A stretch of 64,000 nt of DNA. It comes from Deltaproteobacteria bacterium (lineage in GTDB: Bacteria > Desulfobacterota > Binatia > Binatales > Binataceae). The stretch spans positions 1 to 64,000 of the forward strand of contig JAKBMB010000013.1 of NCBI GenBank assembly GCA_021831785.1, given 5' to 3'. Positions within the stretch are counted from its first letter, which is position 1, and each line of letters begins with the position of its first letter. Below, piece after piece: positions 8,346-15,808 of the stretch. The position numbers and the translations under genes are program-made. The notes beneath the pieces are model-generated. The model was not told where the DNA came from and made no database searches. It was given only the letters and a program-made list of their open reading frames with translations.

Positions 8346-8588
8346 TTACGCCGCGGCGCGGATGAGCGTAAAGCGCTCGCGGTCTTTAACGGCATGCACT
8401 TCGAACTGTGGCTGCGCCGCGATGATATGTCCGTTCAGTTCGAGCAGTTCCGGGATCATGACGCTGAGTTTTTGCGCGAGTTCGTCGAGAGTAGCGGCGC
8501 CAGTGGCCAATCCCGGTACGTCGTCGCTCTCTGCAACCCACATCTTGGCTTCGCCGTCCCAAAAGGCGCGAACAACGTAGGTACTCAT
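8346..8588 (-). CDS. hicB: HicB-like antitoxin (DUF1902 type)
   Basis: 80 residues from ATG 8588, preceded by GGAG at 8 nt. MSTYVVRAFWDGEAKMWVAESDDVPGLATGAATLDELAQKL follows the HicB partial RNase H fold pattern (strand, W..ES..VPG, helix). No C-terminal HTH is visible, as in DUF1902-type partners. It neutralises the HicA encoded directly downstream. An upstream in-frame extension to 8696 lacks a ribosome binding site. Confidence 0.8.
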   Translation of the reverse strand: MSTYVVRAFWDGEAKMWVAESDDVPGLATGAATLDELAQKLSVMIPELLELNGHIIAAQPQFEVHAVKDRERFTLIRAAA

Positions 8589-8714
8589 GCGCATCGCTCC
8601 ATCACGTTCAATAGCATACCGCATGCGCCTGTGCCCGCCTACGGCCATGGCGTCTCTGCTTGAGGCCCGCGAAGGCGCAATGAAGTTGACCGACAATACC
8701 CCCTCTTAGGCGTT

Positions 8715-8886
8715 ATGGGACTTGAATCAACCATTTACACCTTAGGCCGCCTAGCCGAGTTCGAGCACGTTCTGTTCGCCATAGTCGAGGTCATGCGCGC
8801 TGGCGGCCGCGAGCCGCGCGGAAGCCGTGGCCGCGCTGTTCGACTGCATCAACGCGCTGCTAGCTGCGCCGATCGGCGAGGCCTGA
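8715..8886 (+). pseudogene. Small element gene, apparently frameshifted
   Basis: The frame from ATG 8715 (GLESTIYTLGRLAEFEHVLFAIVEVM) loses protein character after about 8795. A +1 shift there continues as ALAAASRAEAVAALFDCINA and stops at 8886. A single extra base is the simplest explanation; sequencing error is possible. No family recognised. Confidence 0.35.
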
Positions 8887-8989
8887 TGCGCATGTTGTGC
8901 ATGTTGTCGCATGTTTGGAACATTCAAAATGGAATCTCATCTTCCGCTTCATCTTCGCCTTGGCTAGCTATGACGGTCGCTGAGGTCTG

Positions 8990-9403
8990 ATGAAACCCCC
9001 GGTTATCTGCCGCAAATCGCACCAAACCATCCGCGACAGGCAGATATGGCGCATCGTGCGCGGTCTGCAATTGGCAAATCCCCATCTTGACGACCGCAGT
9101 TTCCTTGCCGTGCTGCGGTCCTATGCCCGGCTAAGCCTGCTCATCGAGAGAGGCTACACGCATCTAAAAGAGCGCGGGATCGTAAATGCGCGCGGCGAAC
9201 TGCGCGATAGCGTGGACACTGTGCGGCGCCTGATGCTCACCCAGGCCGCCTTAGCGCGCGAATTGGGCTTAACGCCGGCGGCGCGCGCGGGATTAGGCGG
9301 AAGGTCAGTCTTCGAGATTCCCGAACGTATCGCGCACCGGGTAATCGAGGTCCACGCCAGCCGGGCGGCAAATGGCCAGGACAAAGCCACAGAGACCGAG
9401 TGA
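8990..9403 (+). CDS. Terminase small subunit-like protein (P27-like)
   Basis: 137 residues. A helical region DDRSFLAVLRSYARLSLLIERGYTHLKERGIV is followed by VRRLMLTQAALARELGLTPAARAGLG, the closing motif of P27-type small terminases. These bind the packaging site and direct the large subunit. The gene overlaps the terL start by 32 nt, consistent with translational coupling. Confidence 0.72.
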   Translation: MKPPVICRKSHQTIRDRQIWRIVRGLQLANPHLDDRSFLAVLRSYARLSLLIERGYTHLKERGIVNARGELRDSVDTVRRLMLTQAALARELGLTPAARAGLGGRSVFEIPERIAHRVIEVHASRAANGQDKATETE

Positions 9404-10622
9404 GCATGCGATTGAGCTGGCGCGCAGCGACTTCGCCGCTTTTGCCGCGCTGGTTTACCCGCGCTTCCAGCTTCCCCATCACTTGCGCATCCTGGTTGAG
9501 GCGCTTGAGGGCGTGGAGCGCGGCGAGATTAAGCGGCTAATGTTGTTCATGCCGCCACGTCACGGCAAGAGCCTGACCGCGAGCACGCTGTTTCCGGCCT
9601 GGTTCCTTGGCCGCGACCCCCGGCGCTACGTCATCAGCGCGAGTTACGGCGCCGAATTGGCGCTCGACTTTGGCCGCAAGGTGCGCAACCTGATTGCCGA
9701 CCCGCTGCATGGAGCGGTTTTCCCCACGTCCAGGCTAAGCGGCGATTCGACTGCCGCGCATCGCTTCAACCTGACCGCCGGCGGCGCCTACTACGCGCTG
9801 GGCGCGGGCGGCCCGATCACCGGACGCGGCGCCGACCTGCTACTTATCGATGACCCGGTAAAAAACCGCGAGGATGCTCATTCGGCGGCTTTCCGGCATT
9901 CACTGCAAAGCTGGTACGAGTCCGTCGCGTACACGCGCCTTGAGCCCAACGGCGCGATCGTGCTGATCCAAACGCGCTGGCATCAAGACGACCTGGCCGG
10001 CTGGTTGCTGCGCGAGCACGCGGATGAGGGCTGGCGGGTTATCTCCATGCCCGCGGTAGCCGAAACCGATGAGGACCGGCGGCGTGAGGGCGAGGCGCTA
10101 TGGCCTAGACGGTTCCCCCTACGCGCGCTTGAGAGCATCCGCGCGGCAGTCGGCGGCGCCGAATGGCAGGCTCTCTATCAGCAACGCTCGCAAGCGGCTG
10201 AGGGCGCCATCTTCAAACGCCCTTGGTTCAGGACCTGGAAGGATGGCGAGTTGCCGGCGCACTTCAACCAAGTTGTGCTGAGCCTGGATACGGCCTTCAA
10301 GGCGGGCGCGGCGAACGACTACAGCGCCGCCGTGGTTATCGGCGAGGCGCCGGCGGGCTGCTACCTGCTCCATGTATGGCGCGAGCGGGTTGAATTCCCG
10401 GCGCTTAAGCGCAAGGTCATCGAGCTGGCCCAAACCTGGCGGCCGGGCGCCGTGCTTGTCGAGGACAAGGCGAGCGGGCAAAGTTTAATTCAAGAGCTGC
10501 GTTCAACGAATCTTCCCGTGCTCCCCATCCGCGTTGACACGGACAAGGAATCCCGCGCGCACGCAGTATCGCCGTTAGTCGAGGCCGGGCGGCTGTTTCT
10601 TCCCCTGCCGCGCACTGGCTAG
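9372..10622 (+). CDS. Terminase large subunit, N-terminal ATPase and most of the nuclease
   Basis: 416 residues before a premature stop. Walker A-like PPRHGKS near residue 62 and LLLIDDPVKN (Walker B with catalytic acidic residue) near 158 mark the packaging ATPase. VVLSLDTAFKAGAANDYSA supplies the first RNase H-like nuclease Asp, and VLVEDKASGQSLI the second acidic motif. The frame ends LFLPLPRTG at 10622; the expected continuation AHWLAGFLDEITSF begins in another frame at 10610. The third catalytic Asp (HDDMVDAL) is therefore separated from the rest. Confidence 0.88.
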   Translation: MARTKPQRPSEHAIELARSDFAAFAALVYPRFQLPHHLRILVEALEGVERGEIKRLMLFMPPRHGKSLTASTLFPAWFLGRDPRRYVISASYGAELALDFGRKVRNLIADPLHGAVFPTSRLSGDSTAAHRFNLTAGGAYYALGAGGPITGRGADLLLIDDPVKNREDAHSAAFRHSLQSWYESVAYTRLEPNGAIVLIQTRWHQDDLAGWLLREHADEGWRVISMPAVAETDEDRRREGEALWPRRFPLRALESIRAAVGGAEWQALYQQRSQAAEGAIFKRPWFRTWKDGELPAHFNQVVLSLDTAFKAGAANDYSAAVVIGEAPAGCYLLHVWRERVEFPALKRKVIELAQTWRPGAVLVEDKASGQSLIQELRSTNLPVLPIRVDTDKESRAHAVSPLVEAGRLFLPLPRTG

Positions 10623-11008
10623 CCGGCTTCCTCGATGAAATAACCAGCTTCCCCAGCGCGCCGCATGACGACATGGTTGACGCCCTGGTTCAAGCGCTAG
10701 GCTGGTTACGCCATCAAGGCGGACCAAACAACTTCCTGGAGTACATGCGCCTAAGCCTTGGTGAGCCGGCGCCCAGCGAGCCCAAAAAGCCGCTGCCGTG
10801 GGCGCACGATAGGCCGCCGGACACGGATAGCCCGCTGCTCGAAGTCTACCGGCGCGCGTTCGATGAGGGCGCGGCGCTGCGCAAAAGCCGCTGCGTGGAT
10901 TGCGGCGAGCCGATCCCCGCCGGCGCGGTCCACGTTGACGACGGCTTTGAGCGCTGGCACAAGGACTGCCGGCCCCCGTTTGGCCTTGCTTCGGCTCCTG
11001 CCCGCTGA
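10610..11008 (+). pseudogene. Terminase large subunit C-terminal part in a shifted frame
   Basis: Reading from GCG at 10610 gives AHWLAGFLDEITSFPSAP, then HDDMVDALVQALGWLR, the final nuclease motif of terminases, fitting directly after LFLPLP of the upstream frame if one base is missing near 10608. The tail has a CVDCGEPIPAGAVHVDDGFERWHKDC zinc-finger-like segment. An ATG at 10673 exists but would start inside the motif. A one-base deletion, sequencing error or programmed frameshift are the options. Confidence 0.75.
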
Positions 11009-11212
11009 AACACCCCGTTTAAACGCCCAATACGGCCTTGCGCGAGCCCGGTCCAGGCTCTAGTGCGTCCGGCTGCCCGAAGCCGGCGCCACGCCTTGAA
11101 TCCGTTCGCCCACCGCGCGGTTTTCGCGTCTCTGCCCGGCCGTTTTCACCACGCGAAACGGCGGTAATTTCCGGGCTGGCGCGCGGTTGCCCGTCCGTGT
11201 TGCGCCCTGTTC

Positions 11213-11230
11213 GGTTAGCATTTGGTTAGC
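11213..11230 (-). repeat. Paired heptamer, probable integrase arm site
   Basis: GGTTAGC-ATTT-GGTTAGC, the reverse-complement orientation of the paired GCTAACC sites at 3020 and 11395, with the same 4-bp gap. Confidence 0.68.
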
Positions 11231-11394
11231 AAGCGCCGAATAATGCCCATAACATAAGGATTTTTTAGGCCCAGCCGGTTTCATGATGCGCTTAGGTGCG
11301 GCGGTCGAGCATATTCGCCCCCAGCGCTTGCCTTTCCCCATTTCGCGCCGTGAGACGGGAGCGATCGGCCAGGCTTTTCTCATTCCCCATTTCT

Positions 11395-11412
11395 GCTAAC
11401 CATTTGCTAACG
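11395..11412 (+). repeat. Paired heptamer, probable integrase arm site
   Basis: GCTAACC-ATTT-GCTAACG, same orientation and gap as the site at 3020, with one mismatch in the second heptamer. It lies about 120 bp inside the right attachment copy. Confidence 0.68.
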
Positions 11413-11530
11413 AACTGTCCGCTACCGGCAAGGATAGACCGCTACGACGCGGCAAGGCGCTGCTCCAGAAACCCAACAATATAGCACCTTTCAATACGCT
11501 AAAGCATTGGGCGAGACGGGCTTGGGCGCA

Positions 11531-11598
11531 CTTCAAAACCGGCTTGGCGGGCTTCACGTTCGCCGGAAGGTTCGACTCCTTCCCCCCTCCGCCGGCGC
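11531..11598 (+). repeat. Attachment site at the distal end (att, 68 bp orphan tRNA-Sec 3' fragment)
   Basis: Identical to 2862-2929. It carries the anticodon-loop-to-3'-end part of tRNA-Sec with no 5' half in front, so it is not a tRNA gene but the second crossover product of integration. Confidence 0.93.
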
Positions 11599-11946
11599 GG
11601 CTCGCTCTGGGGAATTAAGCCCGGATTTGCATTTTCCAAGTGGATTGCCAACTTGACGGAATGCGCGAAAAGCTGCGTCAGAAATCGCTTGCGCGAATGG
11701 CGCGACCGGCTTGCAAAAGCGACAAAGGGCTCGCACCGGGACTCGGCTGCCGCCCTTGGGAGCGAACCGGGGCCCAGAGCCGGACAGCGAGTTGACGGCG
11801 GAGTCGCTACCGGGCTAGAATCTCGCGGGATTGGAAGGTTAAAAAATGGAGATTTCGGCTGAAACTTGCCGAGCTTAGGGGTGAAAGAAAAAGCGATTAA
11901 CCTGCCAAGACACACCGGCTGTTCGCTGGATAAGGAAGGACTCAGG

Positions 11947-12120
11947 ATGGAGCGTCAAGATCTGGCCTCGCGACGGCGTCGCCGCATCATAATAGGCTTT
12001 CGCAAACGTTGCGCGCCTGGAGGCACCGGTCTGACGCATTACATCCTTCCTGACGATCCATCAACGCGGACGCGAAAGTGCGGCCTCCGCTCGCGCGAGC
12101 GTCGGCGGTTCAAAGTCTAG
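11947..12120 (+). CDS. Candidate radical-SAM-modified peptide precursor
   Basis: 57 residues, with an excellent ribosome binding site (AAGGAAGGA, 6 nt from ATG). The sequence is Arg-rich with the core-like segment FRKRCAPGGTGLTHYILPDD in the middle and two Cys (C and RKCG). It lies 65 nt upstream of a SPASM radical SAM enzyme on the same strand. The Cys-xx-Gly-Gly-Thr-Gly-Leu-x-His-Tyr pattern recalls, from memory only, precursors named CbpA that pair with radical SAM enzyme CbpB. RiPP precursor assignment is therefore inference from size, context and pattern. No leader cleavage site is obvious. Confidence 0.6.
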   Translation: MERQDLASRRRRRIIIGFRKRCAPGGTGLTHYILPDDPSTRTRKCGLRSRERRRFKV

Positions 12121-12185
12121 GCCCGAATTGCGGTCGACCTTCGTTGGCAAGAAAAACCGCTGACGCGAGTCCTGCGAGGACGACC

Positions 12186-13565
12186 TTGCACCGCCGTCAC
12201 GCGAAAAGCGGCGCCCTGCCTACCTTGCAGGTAGTAGACATCGGTCACGCGCGATACATGGCGGTCCTGGCGCCCGAGACGGCTTTTTGGGTGCTCGTGC
12301 GTAAAGGAAAGCTCGCGCAAGCCCGGCTGGCGCTCGATCGGTACGCGCGCAAGGCCGCGGTCTTTGCCGATGAGATGGAGGTCTTGCGCTCCGGCATCAG
12401 TCCCTCGGCCGTCTATTTCAACCCGACCGACCGTTGCAACCTGAATTGCGTCTACTGCTACCTTCCGACGGATCAGCGTCGGCGGGGTGAACATATGCCG
12501 ACGGCAAAGCTGCTCGAGGCGCTGGAGCAATTGCGGCGCTACTTCGAGAGGACTCATCCTGGTGTTCGGCCGCAGGTCATCTTTCACGGCGCAGAACCGC
12601 TGCTGAACCGCGACGCGGTGTTTTCCGGCATCGATGCGTTTGCCGGGACCTTTCGCTTCGGGATTCAAACCAATGCGACGTTGTTGGATGACTACGCGCT
12701 GAGATTCTTGCGCGAACGCGAGGTTAGTATCGGGATCTCGCTCGACGCCCCCGCGGCGACGATCGCCGACCGCACGCGGCGTTCGTGGGCGGGCAACGGC
12801 GTCTTCGACAAGGTGGTGTCTGCAATGGTGCGGCTCGGGGATTATCGGGGCTGGAGCGTGATCAGCACCATTACTCGCGACAACATGCGCCATTTGACGA
12901 AGATGGTCGAGTTCCTGCACGCCCACGGCGTGCCGGTCGCGATGCTGAATGTTGTGCGATGCACGATGCCGGCGGCGCGTCCGCGCAAGCCTGCCGACCA
13001 TGTCGCCGCATCCTACTTCATGGCTGCGCTCGATCGCACCTACGAGCTGTATGCGAGCACCGGACGCAAGCTCGTGATCGCGAATTTCGCCAACACACTG
13101 GCTGCGATCATCGCGCCGACCGCGCGGCGGCTAATGTGCGACATTTCGCCATGCGGGGCGGGGCGTTGCTTTTTCGCGGTGGCCGCCAACGGCGACGTGT
13201 TTCCGTGCAGCGAGTTCATCGGCCTGCCGGCATTCCGTGCCGGCAACATCTTCGACAGCGACCTCGGCGAGATCCTTCGGAGTGAACGGTGCGCATACGT
13301 GACCGCTCGACGGGTTGAGAACTTCGAGCCTTGCGCTAGCTGCGCGTTCCGTCACTTTTGCGGCGCGCCCTGCCCCGCAGAAGCCTACGAGCTCAACGGC
13401 ACGGTCAACGGGATTGGCGCCTTTTGCGAATTCTACCAAGAACAGGTCTGCTACGCCTTTCGCGCGATAGCGGATGGCAAAGAAGAGACCTTCCTCTGGG
13501 ACGGCTGGGATCGCAACACGGAGCAAACCTTCGCGGTAAGCGGGCGGGGCCTCATTGAACGTTGA
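12186..13565 (+). CDS. Radical SAM / SPASM peptide-modifying enzyme
   Basis: 459 residues. CNLNCVYC (C84, C88, C91) binds the radical SAM 4Fe-4S cluster. HGAEPLLN is the GGEP-like SAM-binding segment. The C-terminal SPASM region carries about nine further Cys (CGAGRC, FPCSEF, then FEPCASCAFRHFCGAPC and GAFCEF) for auxiliary clusters, typical of enzymes that install thioether, Cys-derived or C-C links on ribosomal peptides. The predicted N-terminus (LQVVDIGHARYMAVLAPETAFWVLV) could help hold the precursor. TTG at 12186 with AGGA 5 nt upstream is my start; the frame is open back to GTG 12078, overlapping the precursor gene. It may modify the 57-residue peptide upstream. Confidence 0.85.
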   Translation: MHRRHAKSGALPTLQVVDIGHARYMAVLAPETAFWVLVRKGKLAQARLALDRYARKAAVFADEMEVLRSGISPSAVYFNPTDRCNLNCVYCYLPTDQRRRGEHMPTAKLLEALEQLRRYFERTHPGVRPQVIFHGAEPLLNRDAVFSGIDAFAGTFRFGIQTNATLLDDYALRFLREREVSIGISLDAPAATIADRTRRSWAGNGVFDKVVSAMVRLGDYRGWSVISTITRDNMRHLTKMVEFLHAHGVPVAMLNVVRCTMPAARPRKPADHVAASYFMAALDRTYELYASTGRKLVIANFANTLAAIIAPTARRLMCDISPCGAGRCFFAVAANGDVFPCSEFIGLPAFRAGNIFDSDLGEILRSERCAYVTARRVENFEPCASCAFRHFCGAPCPAEAYELNGTVNGIGAFCEFYQEQVCYAFRAIADGKEETFLWDGWDRNTEQTFAVSGRGLIER

Positions 13566-13677
13566 AGGGCCCGCGGGTCCACGAAACGTTGCCGAATTAC
13601 GCTGCGGGAGGTTGACTTCTAGCGGGGCCCGTTTGCCGCATCCCGGGGCTCGAGAAGCGTGAGGGGACAGCGGTCGG

Positions 13678-13887
13678 TTATCGAGCGTCCCTAGACGTTC
13701 TCGATCGTCGCGGTATGCGCGCGAAGAGGGAACCGGCGAATTCTTGCATGCGATCGAACCGGACCCGCAGCCAAAGCAAAACCTTTGGTATGGCCATCGA
13801 CGAGGCCGCCAAGAAGGTCAACAACGCAAGCACCAGAATGACGCAACATGCGAGCGCGGGAAGCCATCCGGCCTCTTCAAGTTTCAT
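13678..13887 (-). CDS. Small single-span membrane protein with vicinal cysteines
   Basis: 69 residues with a strong ribosome binding site (GGGGGAA, about 6 nt from ATG). A short N-terminus (MKLEEAGW) precedes one long hydrophobic helix LPALACCVILVLALLTFLAA containing a Cys-Cys pair, then a basic cytoplasmic-type tail. It lies about 80 nt downstream of merA on the same strand. Vicinal Cys in a membrane helix is a feature of MerT/MerF/MerC mercury transporters, but those have two or more helices. A mercury-related role is inference from position. Confidence 0.55.
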   Translation of the reverse strand: MKLEEAGWLPALACCVILVLALLTFLAASSMAIPKVLLWLRVRFDRMQEFAGSLFARIPRRSRTSRDAR

Positions 13888-13967
13888 GAAAAGTTCCCCC
13901 TGTGTCCCGCTACTGCTCCGTGCTTCAGCTTAATCATGTTAGGCTGAAACTTCGGCTTTTTGGTTTG

Positions 13968-15392
13968 CTACTCCGCGCAGCAACTGAGCTTCGAGACGTC
14001 CTTTGTGAAGGACAGCGCGACGATCTTCAGCGCCTCCGCCATGGCCGGATAAATGTGCAGCATGCCCACGAAATCCTCGATAGTCGCGCCAAGGCGGATC
14101 CCCATCGCGGCCTCGTGAATTACCTCGGCGGCGCCCGTTCCGATCATCGAAACGCCGAGTACGCGGCGGCTTTCGCGCTCGGCGACCATCTTGATCACGC
14201 CATGTGGGTTACGCACCGCCTGCGCCCGCGGCACTTGCTCCATCTTTACGGTGCGGCAGGCACAACGATAACCATGCGCGACCGCCTGCTTGTCGGTAAG
14301 TCCGACCACAGCGACCTGAGGATCGGTGAAGATGGCGCGCGGAATCACCCGATGGTCGACCTTGCGACGCTCGCCGCCAAGCGCGTTGAGCGCCGCGATA
14401 CCGCCGTCCTGGGCACCAACCGGCGTCGCCATCTGACTCTCGGTGTTGGAGCCGACCACGTCGCCGGCGGCCCAAACGTGCGGAGCGGTCGTTTGCAACT
14501 CGTCGTTGACGATGATCGCGCCGCCCCGATCGGTGCGCACGCCGGCCACCTCCAAGCCGAGACCTTCGGTATGGGGAACTCGGCCCGTGGCAACGAGCAA
14601 GTGCGACGACCGTACCGTCGTGGAAGCAATGCCGCTCAGGTCCACCGCTACACCTTCGCGGTCTCTGCGCGCGGCGACGGCCTTTGTCCGCGTCAGGATA
14701 GTGACTCCTTCGTCTTGGAGAATTTGACCGAGCACGGCGCCGATTTCAGGTTCGTAGCTGGGCAAGATTCGCTCGCTTGGTTCGAGGATGGTCACTCGCG
14801 TGCCGAGTCGGTGAAAGAACTGCCCCAGTTCCAGCGCGATATAGCCGCCGCCGACAATCGTGAGCGACTCAGGCTGTTCCGTGAGTTCCATGCTTTCGTG
14901 GCTGGTCAGAAGATCGCTGGTCATAAACGGAACAGCGTCCAAGCCCTTTAACGGCGCGATGAAAGGCCTCGATCCCGTCGCTACGAGAAAGCGGTCCGCC
15001 TCCAGTCGGACATCCCCCGACTGAACGGCGTTGCGATCAACGAACCGCGCGGTTCCTTCGAATACGCTGATGCGGTCACCGACGATGCTCTGGTACTTCT
15101 TCTCGCGGTAGTAGGCGATCACCTCGTCCTTCTGCCTGATGAGCTCGCCGAAGTTCATCTTAAGGCGCGCCGGTTCGATTCCGGGATACCGGGGATGCGC
15201 CGCGTCGTGGACGATGCCCGCCGCTGCGATGAGGTTCTTCGACGGCAGGCATCCGCGATTGACGCAGGTACCGCCGAGCACGCGATTTTCGGTCATCGCG
15301 ACGGTCTTGCCCATTTCCGCCGCCCGGATGGCTGCGGCGAAGGCCGTGGATCCCGAACCCAGAATCACCAGGTCGAATTTTTGTGTCTGCAT
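13968..15392 (-). CDS. merA: Mercuric reductase-like flavoprotein (first copy)
   Basis: 474 residues, pyridine nucleotide-disulfide oxidoreductase fold. FAD-binding [21 protein letters not shown]; redox-active [14 protein letters not shown] (C43, C48); NAD(P)-binding [11 protein letters not shown]-terminal dimer domain ending KLSCCAE, whose vicinal Cys pair (471-472) is the hallmark of MerA and delivers Hg(II) to the active site. The N-terminal HMA domain found in many MerA proteins is absent. GGAGG lies 6 nt before the ATG. It reduces Hg(II) to Hg(0) with NADPH. It is the last enzyme gene of the sigma/anti-sigma operon. Confidence 0.85.
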   Translation of the reverse strand: MQTQKFDLVILGSGSTAFAAAIRAAEMGKTVAMTENRVLGGTCVNRGCLPSKNLIAAAGIVHDAAHPRYPGIEPARLKMNFGELIRQKDEVIAYYREKKYQSIVGDRISVFEGTARFVDRNAVQSGDVRLEADRFLVATGSRPFIAPLKGLDAVPFMTSDLLTSHESMELTEQPESLTIVGGGYIALELGQFFHRLGTRVTILEPSERILPSYEPEIGAVLGQILQDEGVTILTRTKAVAARRDREGVAVDLSGIASTTVRSSHLLVATGRVPHTEGLGLEVAGVRTDRGGAIIVNDELQTTAPHVWAAGDVVGSNTESQMATPVGAQDGGIAALNALGGERRKVDHRVIPRAIFTDPQVAVVGLTDKQAVAHGYRCACRTVKMEQVPRAQAVRNPHGVIKMVAERESRRVLGVSMIGTGAAEVIHEAAMGIRLGATIEDFVGMLHIYPAMAEALKIVALSFTKDVSKLSCCAE

Positions 15393-15511
15393 CGATACCT
15401 CCGGGTACTGTTCTCAGTCCAGGCAGGGCTCGCGGCGTATGCGGTGTTCCGTTTCTTCGAGCGCGCTACCGTGCTCGGGCGTGGTGAGCATCGATTAGCC
15501 GGTTGGCGAAC

Positions 15512-15757
15512 TCAGACGTTCAGGTTGTGACTTCGCTCAGACGCCGCGCCGCCAACAATTCGGTCGCCGCGACGATAGAGCCACACGCCGACGACAATCG
15601 CCGCCGCTGCCAGCAAGCCAAGAATTCCGCCGGTTCCCAAAAAGGACCCGGCGCGGCCGGCAAGCGAGCAGATCGCATCGCCGCACGGATCGGCAAACGC
15701 AGTTGACGCAAGCAACACCGGAAGGGAAGCCAGCATCGTCGAAATCAGATATCTCAT
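15512..15757 (-). CDS. Small exported or membrane protein with paired Cys
   Basis: 81 residues from ATG 15757, with GAGGTG upstream. MRYLISTMLASLPVLLASTAFA is a signal peptide likely cut before DPCGDAICSLAG. A second hydrophobic helix (GILGLLAAAAIVVGVWLY) follows, then a basic tail. Two Cys four residues apart face the outside after cleavage. It lies between the anti-sigma and merA genes on the same strand. It may be an envelope metal-binding or sensing peptide; no family recognised. Confidence 0.55.
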   Translation of the reverse strand: MRYLISTMLASLPVLLASTAFADPCGDAICSLAGRAGSFLGTGGILGLLAAAAIVVGVWLYRRGDRIVGGAASERSHNLNV

Positions 15758-15808
15758 CGTTATCACCTCACAAATCGTTAACTTGTTCTGTCGGCTTGCC
15801 GCTCTCCG

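Larger units (their letters stand above)
11009..11530. other. Non-coding right end of the element
   Basis: No credible gene. It holds two paired heptamer arm sites (11213, 11395) and leads into the right attachment copy at 11531. This is the expected position of the distal attP arm and perhaps of a packaging signal. Confidence 0.55.
2862..11598. mobile_element. Satellite-like integrative element in tRNA-Sec
   Basis: About 8.7 kb lie between two perfect 68-bp copies of the tRNA-Sec 3' part. The layout runs integrase next to tRNA-Sec, a Zn-finger protein, a divergent promoter, an excisionase-like HTH, primase-helicase, iterons, a J-domain protein, HicBA, terS and a frameshifted terL. No capsid, portal, protease or tail genes were seen. 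This is the logic of a phage-inducible satellite that borrows particles but brings its own packaging recognition. Full-length terL is unusual for satellites, so a deeply deleted prophage is the alternative. Integration kept the tRNA intact because the incoming copy restores its 3' end. Confidence 0.88.

Noticed and set aside
11531-11598. Possible second tRNA gene
   Set aside because: It has only the anticodon-loop to 3'-end half of tRNA-Sec; no D arm or 5' acceptor strand precedes it, so it is an attachment-site duplicate.
11890-11930. A fourth ECF promoter before the RiPP precursor (TTAACCTGCC ... TGTTC)
   Set aside because: The second box is poor and the spacing differs from the 19 nt shared by the other three.
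12117-13001. 294-codon minus-strand ORF opposite the radical SAM gene
   Set aside because: Antisense shadow; the plus-strand frame carries all catalytic motifs.
13902-14951. 349-codon plus-strand ORF opposite merA
   Set aside because: Antisense shadow of the reductase; low-complexity His/Arg-rich translation with no family features.
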